Shown one piece after another: positions 8,332 to 16,701 of a DNA stretch of 64,000 nucleotides; the first letter of the stretch is position 1, and every line of letters begins with the position of its first letter. Source of the DNA: Anaerolineae bacterium (lineage in GTDB: Bacteria; Chloroflexota; Anaerolineae; Aggregatilineales; Phototrophicaceae). Both the position numbers and the translations under genes were made by a program. The stretch lies in NCBI GenBank assembly GCA_022843385.1, contig JALHNT010000012.1, positions 62,001 through 126,000 on the forward strand. Direction: 5' to 3'. The notes under the pieces were generated by a model, which was not told where the DNA came from, did no database searches, and worked only from the letters and a program-made list of their open reading frames with translations.

Positions 8332-9156
8332 TTACAGCTTGGCATGAACCAACTGCTGGGTGTAGGCATCCTGTGGGTCTTCCAGAATTTGATCGGTCAA
8401 CCCCTGTTCGACCACGCGCCCATGTCGCATCACCATCACCCGATCCGCCAGCGTGCGGATGACGCCCAGATCGTGCGAGACGAGGATCATGGTCATGCGC
8501 CGTTCGCGCTGCAAATGCTTGAGCGTATCCAGCACCAACGCCTGCACCGACACATCCAACCCGGTGGTCGGTTCATCCAGCAGGAGCAGCGCCGGTTTCA
8601 GCGCCAGCGCCTTCGCCAACTGCACCCGCTGCTGCATCCCACCCGACAGCACACGCGGCGGGTCGTCCATCCGGTTGAGGGGAAACTCGGAGATCGCCAG
8701 CGAGTCGCGGGCGGCCTGGCGCAGCGTGGCAAAGGTGCGTTCGCCGGTCAGCAGCAGCCGTTCCGCCACATTGCCGCTGCTGGTGAAGCGCATCCGCAGC
8801 CCCAGATGCGGGTTCTGGTAGACCACGCCGATGTTAAAGATCTGCACCTCGCGCCGGGCGAAGCGATCCAGTTCCAGCAAATTCTGGCCTTCCAGCCCCG
8901 GAATATTCAGGTGGTAATCGCCGCTGTCCGGCATCTCCTCCAGATTGAGCAGCCGCAGCACGGTGGACTTGCCCGACCCGGACTCGCCGACGATGCCCAG
9001 CACCTCGCCGGGATAGGCCTCGACCGTGACATCAACCACCGCCTCGATCCGCCCGTAGCGCTTGGTCAGCCCCACGGCGCGCACCAGCGGCGGTGTGGTA
9101 ACCAGCAGCGGCGCGTCAAAGTTCGGGTTGGACGGGCGGTTTAAGGTAGCCATCAT
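8332..9156 (-). CDS. phnK: C-P lyase system ABC-type ATP-binding protein
   Basis: About 274 residues from the ATG at 9156. This start is preferred because GGGACA lies upstream and it limits overlap with phnJ to about 40 bases; an earlier in-frame start at 9261 would add a basic, non-homologous extension. Walker A is GESGSGKST, the signature is LSGGMQQRVQLA, and Walker B is LLLLDEPTTGLD. In the E. coli complex PhnK binds to PhnJ on the C-P lyase core and its ATP turnover is needed for activity. The PhnJ beneath it here has an altered C-terminal region (see phnJ). Confidence 0.92.
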   Translation of the reverse strand: MMATLNRPSNPNFDAPLLVTTPPLVRAVGLTKRYGRIEAVVDVTVEAYPGEVLGIVGESGSGKSTVLRLLNLEEMPDSGDYHLNIPGLEGQNLLELDRFARREVQIFNIGVVYQNPHLGLRMRFTSSGNVAERLLLTGERTFATLRQAARDSLAISEFPLNRMDDPPRVLSGGMQQRVQLAKALALKPALLLLDEPTTGLDVSVQALVLDTLKHLQRERRMTMILVSHDLGVIRTLADRVMVMRHGRVVEQGLTDQILEDPQDAYTQQLVHAKL

Positions 9157-10054
9157 GATAGAAGTGTCCCTGATCGTTATAATAGGTCGCGCCGGTGGCC
9201 TGATGCGTCGCCAGCTTTTCAGCATAGCCGCTGTCCGAAAGTTCGTACTGCGAGCTGCCATCGGCCTGCGGCAGTTCGTTCATGAATTTATTCTGCGCCC
9301 CGGTGGTGCGGCAGACCCAGCCGCGCTGATCCTCGACCTGGAAGGGCACATCGGTGAATTCCAGCGGGAAAACGTTGGTGTAGGGCGGCACAGCATACAG
9401 CCGCTTCTCGCGCCCGGCCGAGAGCAGAGTCAGATGCGCCGACTGATGCAGCTTGGCATTATCCCAGCGCGGGATCGGGCTGGGGCTGATGATGTAGCGT
9501 CCGTTGACCAGCGCCGGATAACTGGCCCCCTGAATGTACTGGCGATAGCGCACCAGTTGTTCATAGAGCAGCAGCCACATCTGACCGTAATCGGCATCGG
9601 CATGGAGCTGCGCCGCCTTCGACATATCGGCCACGACGCCGCGCAGCGGTTCCGGGTCTGGCACCTGCAACACCAACGCCTGGCCTTCGCTCATGCGCTC
9701 TTCCGGGATGCGATGCCGGCTTTGCAGCAGCGTCGCCTGTCGCGTATCGGTGGTGGTTATGGAGCCGCTCATGCGGGTGATGAAGCGGCGCAGGTTGGCG
9801 GCATTGACCGAATCATCCGCGCCCTGATCGATGACCTTGACCACGCTCTCCGGCCCCACCAGACTGAGCGTGACCTGCAAGCCGCCGGTTCCCCAACCGC
9901 GCGCGATGGGCAGTTCGCGGCTGGCGTAGGGCGTCTGATAACCGGGGATGGCGATGGCCTTCAGCATCCGCCGGCGCAGCTCGCGCTTGGCGTAGGCATC
10001 CATGAAGGCATAGCTGTAATCCTGACGCGGCTGCGCCAGATCGTTCAGGCTCAT
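9116..10054 (-). CDS. phnJ: PhnJ-family C-P lyase subunit lacking the Fe-S and catalytic cysteines
   Basis: 312 residues. The family core is intact: KAIAIPGYQTP (glycine equivalent to E. coli G32 is G38), GWGTGG, KVIDQGADD, RHRIPE, SPSPIPRWDN and AGREKRLYAVPPYT. E. coli PhnJ holds its 4Fe-4S cluster with C241, C244 and C266 and uses C272 as catalytic thiyl residue. Here the equivalent region reads RGWVCRTTGA, then QYELSDSGYA. Only one cysteine (C248) exists in the whole protein; the CxxC pair, the third ligand and the YC cysteine are gone (A278 replaces the last). The C-terminal tail is about 25 residues longer and rich in Tyr and His (TYYNDQGHFYHDGY). The frame is uninterrupted, with normal overlaps to phnI and phnK, so this does not look like a pseudogene. 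Confidence 0.93.
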   Translation of the reverse strand: MSLNDLAQPRQDYSYAFMDAYAKRELRRRMLKAIAIPGYQTPYASRELPIARGWGTGGLQVTLSLVGPESVVKVIDQGADDSVNAANLRRFITRMSGSITTTDTRQATLLQSRHRIPEERMSEGQALVLQVPDPEPLRGVVADMSKAAQLHADADYGQMWLLLYEQLVRYRQYIQGASYPALVNGRYIISPSPIPRWDNAKLHQSAHLTLLSAGREKRLYAVPPYTNVFPLEFTDVPFQVEDQRGWVCRTTGAQNKFMNELPQADGSSQYELSDSGYAEKLATHQATGATYYNDQGHFYHDGYLKPPVQPEL

Positions 10055-11151
10055 GACTGCACCTCCGCTGGCTGTGCCGTTGGCTTCGCCTCTTTTTCTG
10101 ATGGATAGAAGGTGGCGATGACCTTACGCACCGCGTCCATGCTGCTGGCGAAGGTGACGTAATGTGGCAGCTTGAAGTGGATGCAGAAGCCGGAGGACTC
10201 GACCGGCTCGGTGTGGTACATGACGAATTCCTCGGTGTGCGCCGGGTGCGGCTCGCGGTTGTTCATCTCCATGTCGAGCGTCGAGGCGGCGATCAGCTTG
10301 ACCTCGTTCCAGCCCAGCGTGGCGGCGAAGCCGAGTTGGAAGCTGTCCTTACCCCCATCGCCACCGCTGCTGATGACCTCGGCCTGGCTGACGCGCACCC
10401 GCCCGGCGCTGAAGATGTCGCCGCTGACCGGATGACGCATCTGAACTTCGGCATAGCCCAACCGCAGCTCGTTGACGGTGGGGTGGATCAGACCGTAGCC
10501 GCGCATACTGGCATAGCCCAGCGCCAGCACCCCGCCGGTATCGGCGCGGGCCAGCGCTTGCAGCCGGTGGGCGCGCGGTGCCGGGAACAGGATGGCGTCG
10601 GTGGTCACATCAGGGATGGTGCCGGGGTCGATCACTTCAGTTTCAATCGGGGGCAGCAGTCGTTGACCGCGCTGCCAGTCAGCCACTGCCGGGTAAGTCG
10701 GCGGGGCGGGTTGTTCGGCCTGGGGCGCAGCCACATCGTCAGCCGCAGCCACACCATCCAGCACATCCAGCCGTAGCAGCCGGTGGCTGTAATCGAGCGA
10801 CGGCCCCAACACCTGCCCGCCGGGAATATCCTTGAAGGCCGCCGAAATGCGCCGCACCGTCAACACCTGATCGGCGGAGACCGGCTCGGCATAAGCCAGG
10901 CGCGGCTGGGTCGAACGATAGGCGCGCAGCAGCAGCACCGCTTCGTAGAGATCGCCGCCGGTCTGTGCCAGCGCCAACGCCGCCAGTTCCGGGGCGTAGA
11001 GCGATCCTTCGCCCATCACCTTGTCCAGCAAATAAGGGAGCTGCTGTTGAATCAGCCGGACGTTTTCCGGCGTCAGACGCCCCAGCATCGCCTGATAAAA
11101 TTGCTCGGCATGTTGGATGGCATCCTCGCCACCCCGCGCTGCGACGTACAT
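10051..11151 (-). CDS. phnI: C-P lyase core subunit PhnI
   Basis: 366 residues, close to the usual length of about 354. With PhnG and PhnH it forms the complex that attaches the phosphonate to the C1 of ribose from ATP. The start MYVAARGGEDAI and the C-terminal FCIHFKLPHYVTF are family hallmarks. The HFKLPH histidines (about H325 and H330) match the zinc-binding pair of E. coli PhnI (H328, H333) that faces the PhnJ active site. They are conserved although PhnJ has lost its cysteines. The start lies 12 bases after phnH, and the stop overlaps the phnJ start by four bases. Confidence 0.94.
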   Translation of the reverse strand: MYVAARGGEDAIQHAEQFYQAMLGRLTPENVRLIQQQLPYLLDKVMGEGSLYAPELAALALAQTGGDLYEAVLLLRAYRSTQPRLAYAEPVSADQVLTVRRISAAFKDIPGGQVLGPSLDYSHRLLRLDVLDGVAAADDVAAPQAEQPAPPTYPAVADWQRGQRLLPPIETEVIDPGTIPDVTTDAILFPAPRAHRLQALARADTGGVLALGYASMRGYGLIHPTVNELRLGYAEVQMRHPVSGDIFSAGRVRVSQAEVISSGGDGGKDSFQLGFAATLGWNEVKLIAASTLDMEMNNREPHPAHTEEFVMYHTEPVESSGFCIHFKLPHYVTFASSMDAVRKVIATFYPSEKEAKPTAQPAEVQS

Positions 11152-11162
11152 CCTGCCCCCTT

Positions 11163-11708
11163 TTACACCCGTTCAATCCGTGTGCTGCGTGGCAAGCCAA
11201 CGACGCGCCGGCCATCCAGCAAGTAAATATCCCAACCCAGCGGATAGCGGCAGGCTGTCTCCCGCAGCTCCCAGAAGGCATCCGGCAGGCCATCCACCTG
11301 CAACGACTGCTGCCCGTTGACGCCTGGGCCTTGCAGGACGAATTCGGCCCCCTCGCCCAGCACCGCGCCGATCACCAGAGTCGCGCCTTCGTCCGGGTAC
11401 AGCATGGTGCCGACGCTGGCCTGGCGCAGGGTTGGCAAATGCAGTGAAAGCAGCGCCGGGTAGAAATGATAAGCCGCTGTTTCCACCGGCAGGCTCCTGG
11501 CACCGCTGTGCGCCAGCACCGGTTGTAAAGCCGCATCCGGCGTGAAATAGCTGGTTTCGAGATCGAGCAGCGTCTCGGCGATCAGTGCAAAGGGATCACC
11601 GGCGTCCGGCACGTCGTAAAGGCGACCGGGATAACTGAGCGCCCACATCAGCGCCAGGAAGGTCTCACGGGTGCGGGCTTCGGCAGGCGTGTAGGCCGGG
11701 TGCGTCAT
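11163..11708 (-). CDS. phnH: C-P lyase core subunit PhnH
   Basis: 181 residues. It begins HPAYTPAEARTRETFLALMWALSYPGRLYDVP; the shorter core ETFLALMWALSYPG is typical of PhnH, a scaffold subunit of the PhnGHIJ complex with a fold related to PLP enzymes but no cofactor. The C-terminal RYPLGWDIYLLDGRRVVGLP matches the family end. The start ATG overlaps the phnG stop in a TGATG-like arrangement, so the two are translationally coupled. Confidence 0.92.
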   Translation of the reverse strand: MTHPAYTPAEARTRETFLALMWALSYPGRLYDVPDAGDPFALIAETLLDLETSYFTPDAALQPVLAHSGARSLPVETAAYHFYPALLSLHLPTLRQASVGTMLYPDEGATLVIGAVLGEGAEFVLQGPGVNGQQSLQVDGLPDAFWELRETACRYPLGWDIYLLDGRRVVGLPRSTRIERV

Positions 11709-12130
11709 CAGAAGGTCTCCATTTCTACACGGGTTGCTTCAACCTGTCGCAGCAGCACGTCATCGGCCTGCTGCTGGAGCGCCTGCTGCTGCGCCACAAA
11801 AGCGGTGATGGCAGCGGTTTGTACATCGGCAACCAGCGCCGCGTCGAGGATGGCGATGGCGAGCGCCTGCAATAAATCGCGCCCGGCACAGGCGGCGTAG
11901 CCCTGCGACCCGTTCGCCAGTTGAACATGGGCTTCAGTGACCAGCACCTCCCCCAGATGAAAACGCGCCCCTTTGGCGCTGTCGGTGTAGGGCAGCATCA
12001 CCAGCCCGCTGCGATTTTGCAGGACGGTGATCGTGCCGAGATGCGGGATGATGTCATCAGCGAAGACCTTGACCGCATCCGCCGGGGCGTGGGTCAGGAT
12101 GCTGAGATATTCGCGCTGGCTGAAGGGCAT
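11708..12130 (-). CDS. phnG: C-P lyase core subunit PhnG
   Basis: 140 residues from the ATG at 12130. That start is chosen because AAGGTTACT places a Shine-Dalgarno at good spacing and MPFSQREYLSILTHA is the family N-terminus; an upstream in-frame start would add 15 unrelated residues lying in a hairpin. The segments RSGLVMLPYTDSAKG, HLGEVLVTEAHVQL and GYAACAGRDLLQALAIAILD are characteristic. PhnG sits at the periphery of the PhnGHIJ complex and is required for the purine ribonucleotide transfer step. First gene of the lyase part of the operon, preceded by a terminator-like hairpin. Confidence 0.92.
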   Translation of the reverse strand: MPFSQREYLSILTHAPADAVKVFADDIIPHLGTITVLQNRSGLVMLPYTDSAKGARFHLGEVLVTEAHVQLANGSQGYAACAGRDLLQALAIAILDAALVADVQTAAITAFVAQQQALQQQADDVLLRQVEATRVEMETF

Positions 12131-12150
12131 AGTAACCTTGTCCTTGTGAC

Positions 12151-12184
12151 AAAAATACAGGGGCGGGATAACCACGCCCCTGTA
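12151..12184 (-). terminator. Terminator-like hairpin between phnD and phnG
   Basis: Minus-strand stem TACAGGGGCG / CGCCCCTGTA (10 perfect pairs, 9-base loop) followed directly by TTTTTG. It starts 25 bases after the phnD stop and ends 21 bases before the phnG start. It can limit read-through from the transport genes phnCED into the lyase genes, or stabilise the 3' end of the phnD message. A hairpin with the same left arm follows the binding-protein gene at 46080. Confidence 0.75.
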
Positions 12185-12208
12185 CCATTCTAACGCCGAC
12201 TATGAGTT

Positions 12209-13258
12209 TTAGCGGGCGCGCAGGTCAATGTTCAGGTTGGCCGCAATGTCGCGCAGCGAGTTGTAGAGGGCGTCGATGTTCTCGACACCCGCCGCTTCGC
12301 TGGGATCAACATAGTAGCGTTCCAGCGCCAACACCAGGTCAGGCTGATTGGCGATGTCCAGCAGGGCTTCGCGCACAGCGGTCTTGAACGATTCGGGCAG
12401 GGTGCTCTTGATGGCGAACGGGGTCTCCGGGATCAGCGGCGACTGATGGAAGACGACGATGCTGCCTTCGGGGCAGGCGTCATAGATGGCGGTGATTTCT
12501 TCCTGGGTCATGGCTTCCAGGTACGGCCATTCTGCGGCAGTGGCCGGGCCTTCGCGGCCTTCAACCGGGGTGTAACCGCACAGGTCGCTGATCGCGCCTT
12601 CGTCGGCCTGAACAGCCAGGTTGGCGTCGAAGGTCGCGGCAGCCATGACGCTGCCATTCTCAACTGCCATCACGGCGTTGGGGTGGTTGCCGGCGAAGTT
12701 CACACTGGTGAATTCTTCAATCTGAGCCGGGTCGGTGAATTCCATCCCGTTCAGAATGTCGTTAGCCGGGACCAGATAACCGCTGGTCGAGGCCGGGTCG
12801 GTGAAGGCGAAGCTCTTGTCGGCCAGATCAGCGATGCTGGCGATGCCTGTACCCTTCTTGGTGAACATCAGGCTGAAGTAGCCAGGGACTTCGTTCAGGT
12901 CAACTTCGATTTCATAGTTGGCAACCGCAATCGCTTCGGCATCGGCCACATCCGCCGCCAGCACATACGAGAACGGGCCAACTTCCATCGCGTCAGCGCG
13001 ATTAGCCGCCATTGCTTCGATCACCGCGTTGTAGCTGGTGCCGGTGATGAGGACAGTGCGGACGCCCAGGACGCCTTCCAGGTAAGCGCGCAGCGGTTCA
13101 ACCGCGGCCAGCGCTTCTTCGATATTGTCGCCCGGATACACACCGATGATGAAGGTCTCCGGCCAACCGGTACGATCCACTTCCTGCGCCGACACCAGGC
13201 CGAAACCCAGCACCGCCACCACAACCAACGAAACGAGCGCGAGAACAAACTTCTTCAT
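12209..13258 (-). CDS. phnD: Phosphonate ABC transporter substrate-binding protein
   Basis: 349 residues. A signal peptide (MKKFVLALVSLVVVAVLGF to the VSAQ cleavage region) is followed by the PhnD/SsuA/transferrin-like domain: FIIGVYPGDNIEEALAAVEP, then GTSYNAVIEAMAANRADAME and SFAFTDPASTSGYL, the family ligand-binding loop. It captures phosphonates outside the membrane and hands them to PhnE. No lipobox cysteine is visible, so anchoring is unclear. Third gene of the phnC-phnE-phnD transport unit. A strong hairpin just downstream probably makes it the end of the most abundant transcript. Confidence 0.92.
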   Translation of the reverse strand: MKKFVLALVSLVVVAVLGFGLVSAQEVDRTGWPETFIIGVYPGDNIEEALAAVEPLRAYLEGVLGVRTVLITGTSYNAVIEAMAANRADAMEVGPFSYVLAADVADAEAIAVANYEIEVDLNEVPGYFSLMFTKKGTGIASIADLADKSFAFTDPASTSGYLVPANDILNGMEFTDPAQIEEFTSVNFAGNHPNAVMAVENGSVMAAATFDANLAVQADEGAISDLCGYTPVEGREGPATAAEWPYLEAMTQEEITAIYDACPEGSIVVFHQSPLIPETPFAIKSTLPESFKTAVREALLDIANQPDLVLALERYYVDPSEAAGVENIDALYNSLRDIAANLNIDLRAR

Positions 13259-13311
13259 GCCTATGATCTCCTTGAGTCTCTAACAATTGCTCACTTAACC
13301 GGGCTGTCTTT

Positions 13312-14271
13312 CTAGATAAAGCGCAGCCGCAGCCAGCTACTAAACCGATCGATGATCGTCACCGCGACGACCAGCACAATCGCCGCGCCCAGCACCTTGT
13401 CGTAATCGCTGGTGCCGGTGTATTTGAAGAGCAGGAAGCCGACGCCACCGGCCCCCACCACGCCGAGGATGGTGGCATGGCGGACATTGCCCTCGAAATA
13501 AATGATGGAATAGGAAATAAACAACGGGAAGGCTTGCGGCATCACCGAATAGATGAAGGTCTGTAGACCATTCGCCCCGGTGGCGCGGACGGCATTCACC
13601 TGTGCCGGGTCGATTTGTTCGATGGCTTCGGCGAAGACCCGCGCCAGCGACCCCACCGAGCCGAAAGCCAGCGCCAGCACACCGGTGAATGGGCCGAGAC
13701 CCACAGCCGCCACAAACAGCAGCGCGTAGACCAGCTCCGGGATGGAACGCAGGAAGTTGAGGACGAAGCGTGTCGCCTGATAGATGATCGGGTGAGGCGA
13801 GACATTACGCGCCGCCAGCAGCGACAGGGGCAGTGCCATGATGATCGCGCCCAGCGTGCCGATGATCGCCATCTGCACCGTCTCGAAGATAGCGGTGATG
13901 ATGGGCAACCAGCCGATCTGCCACTCGTTGCCAAAGATGGTGATGGTGCTGGCGGTGATATTGGTGTCGATCACCCGCGTACCGAAAACCGTCAGCTCGA
14001 ATTGATGCGAACGCGAGACTTCAAACTCTGGCGGCAGCATTCGCACGATCAGGTTGCCCATGGCGATGAACGGGTCGAAGATCGAGGTGATGCGGTTGAC
14101 CTCGCTTGGGCCGACGCCGGATAAACTCCAGGACAGGATGGCGATCACCGCCAGAAAGATGGCGAGACCGCGCAGGCTGAGACTGGGAAAGGGACGCAGG
14201 AGCTGCTCGCGCAGCACTTCAGGCGCAACCGGCGCGGTTGGCGTCTGGCTTTTGACACTTGCACTCGCCAT
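13312..14271 (-). CDS. phnE: Phosphonate ABC transporter permease
   Basis: 319 residues with an extended N-terminal cytoplasmic region, then about six membrane helices. The coupling motif is EAIEQIDPAQVNAVRATGAN. The C-terminal GVVGAGGVGFLLFKYTG is typical of PhnE permeases. It forms the membrane channel with PhnC as ATPase and PhnD as receptor. Its start lies 10 bases after phnC, and phnD follows after 53 bases. Confidence 0.92.
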   Translation of the reverse strand: MASASVKSQTPTAPVAPEVLREQLLRPFPSLSLRGLAIFLAVIAILSWSLSGVGPSEVNRITSIFDPFIAMGNLIVRMLPPEFEVSRSHQFELTVFGTRVIDTNITASTITIFGNEWQIGWLPIITAIFETVQMAIIGTLGAIIMALPLSLLAARNVSPHPIIYQATRFVLNFLRSIPELVYALLFVAAVGLGPFTGVLALAFGSVGSLARVFAEAIEQIDPAQVNAVRATGANGLQTFIYSVMPQAFPLFISYSIIYFEGNVRHATILGVVGAGGVGFLLFKYTGTSDYDKVLGAAIVLVVAVTIIDRFSSWLRLRFI

Positions 14272-14281
14272 GTGGGACCTC

Positions 14282-15094
14282 TTATTGGCTCAGAACCGGT
14301 TGGGCTGCGCCAAACCCATGTGGTTCGGGCGCTTCGGCGGGATGTTTCTTCTTGTCTTTATCGAAGCGATAAATGCGATCCATCGTCGCCTCATCCAGTT
14401 GGGCGGGCGGTCCATCGAAGACGATGATGCCCTGGGCGACGCCGATCAGGCGATCAGCGTACTGCTTGGCGAGTTCGACATCATGGATATTGATGAGGGT
14501 CAGCACGCCGACATCGCGCGCCACCCGCGCCAGATCGCTCATCACCTGTACCGAAAGCTCGGGGTCAAGGCTAGCAACCGGCTCATCCGCCAGCAGGATT
14601 TTCGGTTCCTGGGCGATAGCGCGGGCAATTGCCACGCGCTGCTTTTCACCGCCGGAAAGCCGGTCGGCACGGAAACTGGCGCGCGGCAGCATGTTCATGC
14701 GATCCAGGCTCTTGAGCGCGATGTCGCGGTGTTCGCGCCCGAAGTAACCGACGAAGCTGGCGAGCGGGTTGTTATAGGCCAGGCGTCCGGTCAGCACATT
14801 GGTCAGGGCAGAGAGCCGTTCCACCAGGTTGTATTCCTGCCAGATGAAGCCGATATAGCGGCGCGCCAGGCGCAGTTGGGTTTCATTCAATCGGGTGATG
14901 ACTTCACCATCGAGTGTGATGCTCCCTCGTGTCGCCCGCTGCAAGCCGTTGATGCAGCGCAGCAGGGTCGATTTGCCGGCACCAGATCGTCCAATGATGG
15001 CGATGATTTCGCCGCGCTGGGCCGAGAGCGAGATCGACTTCAGCGCTTCATTGCCATTGGGATATACAACCTGAAGTTCATGGACTTCGAGCAT
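14282..15094 (-). CDS. phnC: Phosphonate ABC transporter ATP-binding protein
   Basis: 270 residues. Walker A is GRSGAGKSTLLRCI, the signature is LSGGEKQRVAIA, and Walker B is ILLADEPVASLDPE. The GFIWQEYNLVERLSALTNVL stretch is typical of PhnC. It powers PhnDE import of phosphonates. It is the first gene of the phosphonate operon, and the roughly 300-base gap before it carries candidate control sites. The C-terminal 25 residues (KKHPAEAPEPHGF) are a variable tail. Confidence 0.93.
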   Translation of the reverse strand: MLEVHELQVVYPNGNEALKSISLSAQRGEIIAIIGRSGAGKSTLLRCINGLQRATRGSITLDGEVITRLNETQLRLARRYIGFIWQEYNLVERLSALTNVLTGRLAYNNPLASFVGYFGREHRDIALKSLDRMNMLPRASFRADRLSGGEKQRVAIARAIAQEPKILLADEPVASLDPELSVQVMSDLARVARDVGVLTLINIHDVELAKQYADRLIGVAQGIIVFDGPPAQLDEATMDRIYRFDKDKKKHPAEAPEPHGFGAAQPVLSQ

Positions 15095-15391
15095 GGATTT
15101 TCCTGACTCAAGTGCTGGATTGATGAAGCGTTACAGAGCTAACGTCAGGAGGATACTGGTGTGGGGTCAAATCAAAGTGAACATGTGGTTAAACTTGTAG
15201 AGTGTTTTTGCGAACAATGCTTAATGATTCCGATTAAGTGTTCATGTCTATGTTAAACAGATCAGCTATCTGAAATGCACAGCGATAACCGCATACCAGG
15301 AGATGGAAGGTCTAAAGCAGTTCTTTTGGACGAATCGGAAACAGGGACACCTGCCCCAGCTACTCATCTATATGAAGCCGGTGCTGTCATC
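15095..15391 (-). promoter_or_regulatory. Upstream region of the phosphonate operon with inverted repeat and TTTAAC units
   Basis: No gene is seen in this stretch. At 15220-15238 there is a perfect inverted repeat CTTAAT-GATTCCG-ATTAAG. TTTAAC units appear on the minus strand at about 15188-15193 and 15252-15257, echoing the TTAAC cluster at 3119-3178. The stretch is visibly AT-richer than the genes. It is the only plausible main promoter region for phnCED and the downstream lyase genes. No clear -35/-10 pair could be fixed. Confidence 0.4.
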
Positions 15392-16534
15392 TCATGCTTT
15401 GAACTGCACCACGCCGCGCTTGCCATTGACGCGCCACAGGGTATCTTCGATCTGAAGCTGCTCAGCCAGGCCTTCCGGCAGGCCGACGACGGTGTCGCTC
15501 TTCATCGTGCGCAGCATCAGCAGCGGTGCAGGGAAATACGCTGCCACTGCGGCAAACGGTGTCGTCACCGGCCACAACAGATCACCACTCATACGCCGAT
15601 AATTGAGGTCGCCCTTGCTGATGACCAACCGAGCCCCAGCGAATGTCTGGCGTAAATATTCAGGCATTGCGCTCAGAGGATAAGCGCTGTTCCAGAAAAA
15701 ATCAGGACGAAGCCGCAGTCGACCAGCCTCGAATGCCTTTCCGAGTCGCTCTGCCAAAGCTGGGATGCCACTGGAGGCGAGGCGCTGGCGCATACTGTGC
15801 CACAAGAAATGAACATCAGGGAGAATAGCATCGCTCACAAACTGCGGATGCATCTTGATGTGAAAAGTGACACTTCCATAATCCAGCAACATATCGGTCA
15901 GTGCCATGTCGATTGCCAGTTCGGTGCCGGTATTGTCAGCGATGATGTGGATATCGCCCCCTCTCGCTAGCAGGTGCTTGACGACAGCTTCGCCATCATC
16001 TACCAGCAGATCATGATGACTGCCGACACTACCATGGGCCATCACCGCTGCCAGACTCAGATCAATCCGGTTGGCCCAGATATCGAGATGCAGCAGGCTG
16101 TACAGCCGTTCCTCAGGTTCCAGTTCGCGCAAAGACAGCGCCCGTTCGACCTGCGTCCACAGCGCTGGACTCGCCAGCTCCTCTGCTTTCTGCGGGGTAA
16201 ACAGATCGCGTCCAGTCTCCCACCACCGGGTGAGCTGCATCAGGTAACGGTAGAAATAGATTTCGGCGAAGAACCAATCCGTGTTCAACCAGGTATGTCC
16301 CCGGTGCTGCTCGTAAATAGCGTACCAACCTGCCGCATCCGGTGCTGGCAGTTCCAGCGGTGGGATTGGCTGGTCCGCAGAGATATCCACAGCCAGTTGC
16401 TCCAATGCCTGCCGAATCAGCGATGGATAGTCCGAATTGGTACGAATGATGTCGCGGATGGTGGCTGGCACACGCACTTTCATCGTGTTATGGGCAAATG
16501 TGTTGCTGGCATCGGTGCGGACGGGGGCAGGCAT
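15392..16534 (-). CDS. DUF89 / ARMT1-like damage-control phosphatase family protein
   Basis: 380 residues. The hallmark DUF89 motif IIADNTGTELAIDMALTD (Asp-Asn and a downstream Asp for metal) is at about residues 194-213, and the second family motif VISKGDLNYRRM is near residue 310. Members are metal-dependent phosphatases that remove damaged or side-product phosphometabolites such as fructose-1-phosphate. An internal start at M18 (MKVRVPATIRDIIRTNSD) is also possible. It reads in the same direction as, and upstream of, the phosphonate operon but is separated by about 300 bases, so co-regulation is uncertain. Confidence 0.85.
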   Translation of the reverse strand: MPAPVRTDASNTFAHNTMKVRVPATIRDIIRTNSDYPSLIRQALEQLAVDISADQPIPPLELPAPDAAGWYAIYEQHRGHTWLNTDWFFAEIYFYRYLMQLTRWWETGRDLFTPQKAEELASPALWTQVERALSLRELEPEERLYSLLHLDIWANRIDLSLAAVMAHGSVGSHHDLLVDDGEAVVKHLLARGGDIHIIADNTGTELAIDMALTDMLLDYGSVTFHIKMHPQFVSDAILPDVHFLWHSMRQRLASSGIPALAERLGKAFEAGRLRLRPDFFWNSAYPLSAMPEYLRQTFAGARLVISKGDLNYRRMSGDLLWPVTTPFAAVAAYFPAPLLMLRTMKSDTVVGLPEGLAEQLQIEDTLWRVNGKRGVVQFKA

Positions 16535-16701
16535 AGTGATTCCCTTTGGATGAAAGTGTGTAAGGCGCTACATGTGCCTATTCTTCTAAAAAGCACCCCT
16601 CCTCCAATGCATACTGACTAAAGAAGGGGCATTTGGCGCAACAACGGTCAGGTCAGGCACGTGCAGGAGAACTATTCCTCAAGTCGTGATGATCGTCACC
16701 T

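Noticed and set aside
9116..10054. phnJ as a decayed pseudogene
   Set aside because: The frame is complete, motifs outside the cysteine region are strongly conserved and junctions with phnI and phnK are normal, so substitution is more likely than decay.
15275..15655. Plus-strand frame of 126 codons upstream of phnC
   Set aside because: Most of it is antisense to the DUF89-like gene and there is no ribosome site.
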